NCBI GenBank assembly: GCA_044361365.1
Contig: JBIKIW010000015.1
Coordinates: 1 to 32,036, forward strand
Reading direction: 5' to 3'
DNA length: 32,036 nt
From: JBIKIW01 sp044361365
Lineage (GTDB): Bacteria; Patescibacteriota; JACMRA01
The position numbers and the translations under genes are program-made. Shown here one piece after another: positions 15,217-22,098 of this stretch. Below the pieces are notes generated by a model. That model ran no database searches and had not been told where the DNA came from. It saw only the letters and a list, made by a program, of their open reading frames with translations. How positions within the stretch are numbered: the stretch's first letter is position 1; each line of letters starts with the position of its first letter.

Positions 15217-16899
15217 ATGCCCAACCGCCTCCCAACTCCAGGTTCAGACTCAGGAAACTGGGGAACAATATTAAACTCATATTTAAACACAACTCTCTCT
15301 GATACAGGAGGTATAAATACTTGTGATGTGGTGTATTTGGATGACGCAGATATAATGGCAAATGACAAAAACTCAATTTCAGGTGTTTTAAATACGCTTG
15401 GGGCTTGGGTTTTAAATTTTGTGACACAAAATAATACTTATACAATAAGACCTGTAGACTATGTTTTAAACAAGAAAACAGGGTCGCTCTTTAAACTTAC
15501 CAAATCGGGAGATGTCTTTACTGTAACTCGAGTAAGTAACATACCTCATACCTTTTCTGTAGTAAATATTCAAACAGGTTCTATTTTCAGAAGGTGGTCA
15601 GACCCTTCAAATTCCGAAAATACAAACTGGTACATAATTTCTAGTAACAATGTTATTAATGTTAGAGACTACGGAGCTAGAGGAGATAATAAAATTGACG
15701 ATTCCGATGCCTTGCAGGCAGCAATAGACGCTTACAAAACAGGCTATATAAACTCAAGTAATACAGTAATCTATATCGCACGCACAATTTTAATACCAGC
15801 TGGTAAATTTAGAATAACCAAACCATTAAATATAACCACTGGCAAACATTTAGACAGAAATATTACTAATGTGGGGTACGATCATTTTGGTATTAAAATA
15901 ATTGGAGAAGGCAGAGACTCTTATGGATCCATAATAGCAGGTGATACCGGTGGTGTGATGTTTGATTGCACAGGTACTTCAGGTTTATGTATTAGCGATT
16001 TAGGTTTATCTTCAGGCACAACCAACCCAAGCACGGTAGGCATTTTACTCGCCAGAGGGTTAGACTCAGGGTATTGTCATAACAATGTAATAGACAATGT
16101 AATGATAAATATTGACACAAATTTTACTGCCAATGGAGGTCTGGGATCTGTAGGTATTTGGAATGTAGCAGGTGAACAGCATATTTATAACAAGGTTTTT
16201 ATATGGGCAAATTTACCACTGGGATTAACAGTTAATTCTAATGCTATATTTCGCAATTTTTCAGAGTCTGGGTTTGTCGCTTCATTTTATAAAATTGAAT
16301 CTGCCTACACACCTGTAATAATTGAAGAGATTTCTTTAGGTGTTGTTTCAGTAACAGGTGCATCTTCTCTTTACTCTTTAAATTTTTACAGACCTTGCGT
16401 ATATTTGAATGGAGTAAACAGTGTAAATTTGGACAATGTTTATATGGGTGTAACACCAGGTAATTTAAATAAAGATACCACAGGAACTTACAAATCTGCT
16501 TTTGAGGTTTGGAATGCCTTCAATTTTAGACATACTGGAACTATTGAAGGAGCTGAACAATACATGCATTCACCTCGAGGCTTGGTTTCGGCAGACATAA
16601 ATGTAATTATTGCTCATTGGAGTCAAAATGCACCTAGTATACCATTGATTAACATAACACCAGATAGCAATCAGTCAGGAGCTGGGCTTGTTTCAAATTC
16701 AATAATACGCCTAAACGTATTCAAACCCCTGCCAACATACCCAAATCATGATAATTTTTTTGGTTCAGAGTTAAACTACTTTCAAACTTTAATAAATACG
16801 ACAGTGTACGGCACGAATAAATTGCCTGCAAATATAGCTAATAATTCAAAAAATACCCAACTTTATGCCAATGATGGCACAAAAAATATTTTACTGTAA
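15217..16899 (+). CDS. Right-handed beta-helix protein (array copy 3)
   Basis: The start is set at ATG 15217 because the paralogous heads begin MPNRLPTPGSDSGNWG there; a TTG 18 bases earlier is in frame but unsupported. The product is 560 residues. The head matches copy 2 (DYVLNKKTGSLFKLTKSG, NIPHTFSVVNI) but carries an extra stretch near residues 48-70. The entry motif INVRDYGARGDNKIDDSDA follows, then a beta-helix body unlike the other copies. There is no signal peptide or anchor. It follows copy 2 by 10 bases. Function as for the family; ligand unknown. Confidence 0.8.
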   Translation: MPNRLPTPGSDSGNWGTILNSYLNTTLSDTGGINTCDVVYLDDADIMANDKNSISGVLNTLGAWVLNFVTQNNTYTIRPVDYVLNKKTGSLFKLTKSGDVFTVTRVSNIPHTFSVVNIQTGSIFRRWSDPSNSENTNWYIISSNNVINVRDYGARGDNKIDDSDALQAAIDAYKTGYINSSNTVIYIARTILIPAGKFRITKPLNITTGKHLDRNITNVGYDHFGIKIIGEGRDSYGSIIAGDTGGVMFDCTGTSGLCISDLGLSSGTTNPSTVGILLARGLDSGYCHNNVIDNVMINIDTNFTANGGLGSVGIWNVAGEQHIYNKVFIWANLPLGLTVNSNAIFRNFSESGFVASFYKIESAYTPVIIEEISLGVVSVTGASSLYSLNFYRPCVYLNGVNSVNLDNVYMGVTPGNLNKDTTGTYKSAFEVWNAFNFRHTGTIEGAEQYMHSPRGLVSADINVIIAHWSQNAPSIPLINITPDSNQSGAGLVSNSIIRLNVFKPLPTYPNHDNFFGSELNYFQTLINTTVYGTNKLPANIANNSKNTQLYANDGTKNILL

Positions 16900-16905
16900 T
16901 CGCTT

Positions 16906-16934
16906 TTGACCACGCCCCAAAAACTGGCTATACT
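16906..16934 (+). promoter_or_regulatory. Promoter of the fourth beta-helix gene
   Basis: TTGACC (16906-16911), 17 bases, TATACT (16929-16934). The leader is about 43 bases, A-rich, and ends AACAAAACCCCACC before the ATG. It begins 7 bases after the stop codon of copy 3, so copy 4 has its own start of transcription. Confidence 0.65.
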
Positions 16935-16984
16935 ACATTAGTAAAACAACAAAAACCAAGCTAAACAAAAAACAAAACCCCACC

Positions 16985-18437
16985 ATGCCAAACAAAACTC
17001 TACCAACCACAGGATCTACAAACTGGGGAGAAACCCTAAATAACTTCCTAACTCAATCATTAGATAATAATAATGGTGGAGGAATAAATAAATTTGAACA
17101 ATTATCACAAAGACCAAATAATCTAACTATAGATGATAAAGGTAAAACATATCTTTATACTCAAACAGGAAATATTCATCAATGGACAGGAAGTGAATGG
17201 AAAGTACTTAATGAGAGTGTTATTAATGTTAAAGATTATGGGGCTATTGGGGATGGGGTGACGGATGATACGGCGGCGATACAAAAGGCGATCGATACTG
17301 TTCCGGTAAATTATTCCGATTCAGCTATTGTTTTTATTCCAAAAGGTCGTTTTGTAATATCAAGTGCTATTCAAATCAAAGCATATATTAAGTTGTGTGG
17401 AGATGGTCAATCTACAGCTATCATAGCAAATAACACTAACGGAATACATTGCACGTCAGATGCAGTACAAATTGAAGATCTTAACTTAAGTACAAATTCA
17501 CCAATAAAAGATGGTAGTAGCGGTGACGGCACCATTACCCAGTATACAGGTATTCACATACAAGAAAGTGGTTTTGTTAATATTAGAAGAGTGGGTATTT
17601 CAGGTAATTGGGCAAAAGGAATACATTGTCGTGGTGCAGTGCCGTTATGAAAATCTAGTAATTGAGAGTAATCAAAGCGTAGTAAATCAAGGAAGCGTGG
17701 GTATATACTCCGAACATTCAGTAAATAATATATTACGAGACTGTAGAATGGGCGGCTATGATAAATGTATTTATTTTAGTGCTGTTTTGGACAAAACTAA
17801 TGTTTACAGTAATGAAGGCTGGATTATTAGCCACTGCATTTTTGTAATAAGCAATTATTCTATATATGTTGAGAAAGGTATCAATAATGGTGGAGATCAA
17901 CCTGGAGTGCTTCATTTAGATGTTTCAAATAATGTATTTGATTTCAACAGGTTTTCAGCAATTCGTATTGAATTTGCCAGTAATGTTAAAATACACAGTA
18001 ATTGGCTTGCAGGTTGGGATGATCCAAAGTGGGTTGGGCTTCAAATAGACAGTGTTTATAAAGCAACAATTACTAATAATTCAATAGTAAAAAATCTTGA
18101 CATTCTAGGTCAAAAAGCGGTTTCCATAGGTTATGGATCAAGTTTAGTAATGGCAAACAACAGCATTCGTACCCCAATCGGAGGTGAAATAAACGGTGAA
18201 AGTATATCTTTGTATGGCAATGTATTTGATAGCGAAGGAACTCCTATTACCTGTAATGTGGCTAGTACAACTTTTGTAAATCAGGTAGTAATTACTAACG
18301 AGAACACTAGCAGTATGCCACCTTTAAAAGTCTTAAACTTAAAAGAATATGCTGATAATGCAGCAGCTAAAACAGGTGGTTTGACCGCAGGTGCATTTTA
18401 TCGTACAGGAGATTTACTCAAAGTGGTGCATGATTAA
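16985..18437 (+). pseudogene. Right-handed beta-helix gene with a frameshift (array copy 4)
   Basis: The first frame (16985-17650) encodes the head (LPTTGSTNWGETLNNFLTQS) and entry motif INVKDYGAIGDGVTDDTA and stops after GIHCRGAVPL. The next frame continues the beta helix as RYENLVIESNQSV and runs to 18437. The join lies at about 17636-17644; deleting one C of GTGCCGT gives an uninterrupted protein of about 483 residues. The C-terminus ADNAAAKTGG...YRTGDLLKVVHD resembles short C-terminal tails of phage structural proteins. The head is nearly identical at DNA level to copy 1. It may be a real pseudogene, a phase-variable state or a sequencing error. No slippery heptamer is evident. Confidence 0.75.
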
Positions 18438-18545
18438 AATAGACTGGTAAGTTTCTACATAGTATTAATTTGACCACAACTTAAACAAAAAATAGTTTGG
18501 ATATAAATGTTGTCTAATTAGATTAGAGTCGAAAAATAAATTTTT

Positions 18546-19127
18546 ATGGACAATCAAACTTTTTATAGCACTACAATTTTGGAGAAAGACTTGGTCGAGA
18601 AAATTCTTTTTAACGCAGTTTTTGAAAATGTAACCTTCGAACTTTGCAATTGGCAGAGCTTAAAAATTGAAAATTGTAGCTTTGTGGATTGTACTTTTAT
18701 AAACTGTAACTTGAGCTTGATGGAGGCTGTTGGCAGTTCTTTTGTGAATATTAAATTCGTAGATTCTAAGTTGGTTGGTGTAAATTGGTCTAAAATTAGA
18801 GGTTTTATGGGAGTTTCTTTGAGTTTTGAAAATTGCAATTTAGATTATTCTCGTTTTGCTGAGATTAGTTTTTTAAAATCTAAAATTTATAATTGTAGTG
18901 CCAAGCAAACTGATTTTTTTAAGTCTGATTTGACTGAATGTGACTGTAGGAAGTCTGATTTTAGTGAGGCTAATTTTGGTAGCAGTAAGCTAATCAAAGC
19001 TGATTTTAGAGAAGCTACCAATTATTTTATAGATATTTTTGAAAATCGAAACAGCCTAAAAGGAGCCAAATTTTCACACTTGGAAGTAGAAAATCTACTA
19101 TCCCCATTAGAAATTAAAATTGATTAA
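18546..19127 (+). CDS. Pentapeptide-repeat protein, Qnr/McbG-like
   Basis: A 193-residue protein built almost wholly of pentapeptide repeats A(D/N)LXX: for example FENVTFELCNW, CSFVDCTFINCNL, KSDLTECDCRKSDFSEANF and KLIKADFREA. The C-terminus (ATNYFIDIFENRNSLKGAKF, then a final amphipathic helix LLSPLEIKI) resembles that of McbG and Qnr, right-handed quadrilateral helices that mimic DNA and protect gyrase. No signal peptide or membrane segment, so probably cytoplasmic. Gyrase protection is inference from fold. It lies between the beta-helix array and the heliorhodopsin gene, all in one direction. Confidence 0.85.
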   Translation: MDNQTFYSTTILEKDLVEKILFNAVFENVTFELCNWQSLKIENCSFVDCTFINCNLSLMEAVGSSFVNIKFVDSKLVGVNWSKIRGFMGVSLSFENCNLDYSRFAEISFLKSKIYNCSAKQTDFFKSDLTECDCRKSDFSEANFGSSKLIKADFREATNYFIDIFENRNSLKGAKFSHLEVENLLSPLEIKID

Positions 19128-19208
19128 AAAAGCTTTGGTTAAAAACAAAATTAGACAACAAAAATAATTTTCTTAAACCTAAAAAGTTTCTAAAAACGTT
19201 ACAATTTT

Positions 19209-20108
19209 ATGTCAGATAATTCTAAAGTTACAATCTCTACCCCTCAAAATGAGTACGCAAGTTTGCGACGATTCAACCTTTTTATGGGGTTTTTACACCT
19301 AGTACAAAGTGTGTTGATGTTTGTTTTATCCAAAGAAAGTCTGATTGATATCAAACTATGGCTACCAATAATCGACACCGCTCAACGAACTTCCAATTTA
19401 CAATCCGAAAAATGGTATTCGGTGAATCTGGGTTATACGATTTCTAGCTTTTTACTTTTATCAGCAATTGCCCACTTTATCACGATTTTACCAAATGTGT
19501 ATGAGTGGTATCTCAAAAATTTGAAACAAAAAATCAATTTAATTCGTTGGTATGAATATGCTTTATCTAGCTCGGTGATGGTGTATGTGATCGCAATACA
19601 ATGTGGAATCAGAGATGGCTTTACTCTATTTTTACTTTGCGGAGTAAATGCCTGTATGAATTTGTTTGGGGCGATGATGGAAATGCACAATTCTGCCCTT
19701 CGAAAGCTTTCAGTTCTAAAACAAACCGGCAATTCTGACATCGAAAAGGTGCAAATGGACTTAGATGATGACCAAAACTTCAAGCCAAATTGGGCTGGGT
19801 TTGTGTATGGTTCTTTTGCGGGAATTTTGCCTTGGGTGGTGATGGGGACTTACTTTTTTGTGTCTCTAAACAGACTTGGAAGTGCGGAAAACTTACCTCA
19901 AAGAGTCAAAGATGTACTAAATACAGTACGGTTTATTTTTCCAACTTTGTTTGTGTTTTTCAATCTTTTTGCGATCAATATGGTGCTTCAATACAAGAGA
20001 GTTTGGAAGTGGAAAAAGTATCTTTTTGGAGAAAAAGCTTATATTATTTTGAGTTTGTTGGCTAAGTCTTTTTTAGCCTGGTTTATTTGGGGTGGAACTT
20101 TGAGGTAA
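19209..20108 (+). CDS. Heliorhodopsin
   Basis: A 299-residue seven-helix retinal protein. Heliorhodopsin signatures: RRFNLFMGFLHLVQ in helix 1 (H30), H89 in helix 2, IRWYEYALSSSVM in helix 3 (E116, the expected counterion position), NACMNLFGAMME in helix 4, FAINMVLQYKRVWKW in helix 6, and the retinal lysine K286 in ILSLLAKSFLAWFIWGGTLR. Heliorhodopsins sit inverted in the membrane relative to type-1 rhodopsins and do not pump ions in the cases studied; sensory or enzyme-regulating roles have been proposed. No retinal synthesis gene (carotenoid cleavage dioxygenase) is in the window. The intracellular gene neighbour is a pentapeptide-repeat protein. Confidence 0.95.
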   Translation: MSDNSKVTISTPQNEYASLRRFNLFMGFLHLVQSVLMFVLSKESLIDIKLWLPIIDTAQRTSNLQSEKWYSVNLGYTISSFLLLSAIAHFITILPNVYEWYLKNLKQKINLIRWYEYALSSSVMVYVIAIQCGIRDGFTLFLLCGVNACMNLFGAMMEMHNSALRKLSVLKQTGNSDIEKVQMDLDDDQNFKPNWAGFVYGSFAGILPWVVMGTYFFVSLNRLGSAENLPQRVKDVLNTVRFIFPTLFVFFNLFAINMVLQYKRVWKWKKYLFGEKAYIILSLLAKSFLAWFIWGGTLR

Positions 20109-20348
20109 AATAATTAATAACTAAAAACTAATAGTGAATAATTATACCAAAAAGCAGGTTAACTTTCACAAAACTAAACTTACAAATCTGATTAAAAAGT
20201 CTTTTTAGCCTTATTTAGGATATAAAAATCTACCAAGTTGATCATAATTTGAGCATAAATTAGTTGCAAGTTCTTTGTCGATGCAAGGACTTAATCGATT
20301 AAATTAGAAAATGGCTTTTCTAGGGTAGGGGATTCACGAACTAGATAA

Positions 20349-20936
20349 TTATTTTTGTACCAATTTTTCCAAATATCTAGCTACTACATCGATTTCCAAA
20401 TTTACCAAGCTATCTTCTTTTAAATCTGATAAATCAGTGTTTTCTAGGGTGTAGTCGATTAAAGAAACCTGAAAAACTTCACCTTCTTGGCTAGAAACCG
20501 TGAGGCTTACTCCATTGATTGTAATAGAACCTTTGTAAGTGATAAATTTGAGCAGTTCAGCTGGTGGTTTTACTTCCAAAACCCAGTTTTTATCAGATTC
20601 CCGTTGGCTTTTGGTAACACTTCCAACACCATCAACATGACCCAAAACAATATGCCCATCAAGACCTTGAGCTAAAGTTAAAGGCATTTCTAAGTTGATT
20701 TTTGAACCGATAGATTTTTGAGATAAATTGGTTAGTCGTAAGGTTTCGGGCATTGCTTGAATTTCAAAACGATCTTCTTTTAGCTCCGTAACTGTAAGAC
20801 AAACTCCATCGATTGAAATGCTGCTTCCTAGCTGAAGTTTGCTAACGATATCAGATTCAATAGTGATATAAACCTGGTCAGTTTTGGTTTGGATATCCTT
20901 GATTTTGCCAAGGTGTGTGATGATTCCGGTGAACAT
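20349..20936 (-). CDS. ribE: Riboflavin synthase (alpha chain)
   Basis: A 195-residue enzyme that dismutates two 6,7-dimethyl-8-ribityllumazine molecules to riboflavin. It starts with the hallmark MFTGII and contains two lumazine-binding repeats: residues 1-88 (SISIDGVCLTVTEL) and 96-185 (GHVDGVGSV, SITINGVSLTVSS). Length is normal. No ribBA, ribD or ribH lies beside it and no FMN riboswitch is visible in the 185-base upstream gap. It is divergent from the FMN-dependent azoreductase gene. If the other rib genes are absent from the genome, the cell may depend on an external lumazine precursor. Confidence 0.95.
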   Translation of the reverse strand: MFTGIITHLGKIKDIQTKTDQVYITIESDIVSKLQLGSSISIDGVCLTVTELKEDRFEIQAMPETLRLTNLSQKSIGSKINLEMPLTLAQGLDGHIVLGHVDGVGSVTKSQRESDKNWVLEVKPPAELLKFITYKGSITINGVSLTVSSQEGEVFQVSLIDYTLENTDLSDLKEDSLVNLEIDVVARYLEKLVQK

Positions 20937-21077
20937 AATTGTATTATTTTGGATTCTAAATAGTCGAAATAGAATTTACTCAAAATAGAATAAAATTTAG
21001 CTTTTTGGCAAGTTTTAGATGAATTTTTGTGGTCATTTTTGCTCTTTAAATAAATAAAAACATATTACTTCGAAAAA

Positions 21078-21093
21078 TAAAGTTGACACTTTA
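21078..21093. promoter_or_regulatory. Inverted repeat with TTGACA box in the divergent ribE/azoR region
   Basis: TAAAGT-TGAC-ACTTTA is a 6-bp inverted repeat overlapping TTGACA at 21083-21088. It stands about 30 bases before the azoreductase start and could be an operator over a -35 box. No good -10 lies at 17 bases, so the promoter reading is weak. Confidence 0.3.
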
Positions 21094-21121
21094 AAAAATA
21101 TACTAAAAATTAGAGTTAATT

Positions 21122-21700
21122 ATGAAAATTTTACACATTGACTCTAGTAGCAATAGCAAAACAAGTCTTTCACGCACTCTTTCCAAAAAAATGGTTGCCG
21201 AACTTTTAGCTAAATTTCCAGATGCTGAAGTGACTTACCGAGATGTTTCAGCTACTCCACTTCCTTTTGTTGATGATAGTTGGCTAGAAAATGGTGGACA
21301 CGAACTCACCAAAAAAATCACTCAAGAATTGATTGATGCCGATGTTTTGGTTTTTGCTGTTCCAGTTTACAACTTTAGCGTGCCAGCAAGTTTTAAAGCC
21401 TGGATTGACCAAGCTGCGGTAAACGGTACAACTTTTGCATATACTGCTGAAGGTCCAAAAGGTTTACTTCCAGAAGGTAAAAAATTGTTTGTGATTTCTA
21501 CCAGTGGATCTCCATATTCTGATCTTACAAAATATGGAATGAATCACCACGAACCATACCTAAGAACTGTTTTTGGATTTTTAGGATTGGATCAAAATGA
21601 TATTTCCGTAATGCCATACAGTGCAAGAAGTGCAGAACAAGCTCAAGCTGTAATTGCTCAAGCTGATACTGAAATGAAAGAAGCTGTAGCTAAGTTATAG
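21122..21700 (+). CDS. azoR: FMN-dependent NADH-azoreductase
   Basis: A 192-residue flavodoxin-like quinone/azo reductase that uses NADH and FMN. The flavin phosphate loop is IDSSSNSKTSLSRTLSK (residues 6-22). VFAVPVYNFSVPASFKAWID (82-101) is the characteristic AzoR flavin-contact segment, followed by GTTFAYTAEGPKGLL and FVISTSGSPYS near 140. Length is slightly under the usual 200. AzoR enzymes protect against quinone and thiol-reactive stress. It is divergent from riboflavin synthase, which makes its cofactor precursor; the two may share the inverted repeat in the gap. Codon use is more regular than in neighbours, hinting at good expression. Confidence 0.93.
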   Translation: MKILHIDSSSNSKTSLSRTLSKKMVAELLAKFPDAEVTYRDVSATPLPFVDDSWLENGGHELTKKITQELIDADVLVFAVPVYNFSVPASFKAWIDQAAVNGTTFAYTAEGPKGLLPEGKKLFVISTSGSPYSDLTKYGMNHHEPYLRTVFGFLGLDQNDISVMPYSARSAEQAQAVIAQADTEMKEAVAKL

Positions 21701-21716
21701 TTCTTAATTTCTGAGT

Positions 21717-21809
21717 TATATCATTTCACTAAAAATACAACCTGTCATCCTGAATTTATTTCAGGATCTGAATAATTTTTTACATTTAAATATGCTGTAA
21801 TGGTAAATA
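21717..21809 (+). repeat. Type-2 interspersed palindromic repeat, copy 2
   Basis: Runs TATATCATTTCACTAAAAA, CTGTCATCCTGAA-TTTAT-TTCAGGATCTGAAT, then CTGTAATGGTAAA. This is collinear with the reverse complement of 3608-3725 (this copy is shorter in the centre). The hairpin TCCTGAA/TTCAGGA followed by a T-rich stretch 16 bases after the azoR stop could also help end azoR transcription. Confidence 0.65.
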
Positions 21810-22098
21810 GTGAAATTGGTGTAATATTAGATAATCTTGAAAAATAAAAATCGTAAATAGAGGGTTTTTGGTTGTAGATTTTGTGTTTATTTTTAAACGA
21901 ACACATTCTGCCTAAGCCCTCTTTTTTGTTGGGTGAGTTTACTGAAAAGTAGGTGAGTTGTATTGTACGGTTGTTTAAGGAGCGTGTTTTTATATACACA
22001 AGATTCTGATTTTGCTTGTCATTTTAATAAAATTGACTCATTATACGAACACAACTAAGTTTTTTGATAAAATTTAAAATACTAACAAACACAAAAAT
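21810..22098. other. Gap before the surface-protein gene
   Basis: No credible gene; a minus-strand frame here runs through the repeat and has no family features. TTGACT near 22032 might be a -35 for the 22099 gene, but no convincing -10 follows. Confidence 0.3.

Noticed and set aside
10429..18437. Diversity-generating retroelement behind the variable beta-helix bodies
   Set aside because: No reverse transcriptase gene or adenine-biased template repeat is in the window, and the differences span whole bodies rather than scattered adenine positions.
20937..21121. FMN riboswitch upstream of riboflavin synthase
   Set aside because: None of the conserved RFN-element blocks or its multi-branched stem layout is visible.
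21745..21999. 84-codon minus-strand frame
   Set aside because: It runs through the type-2 repeat and an AT-rich gap, shows no family features and has no ribosome binding site.
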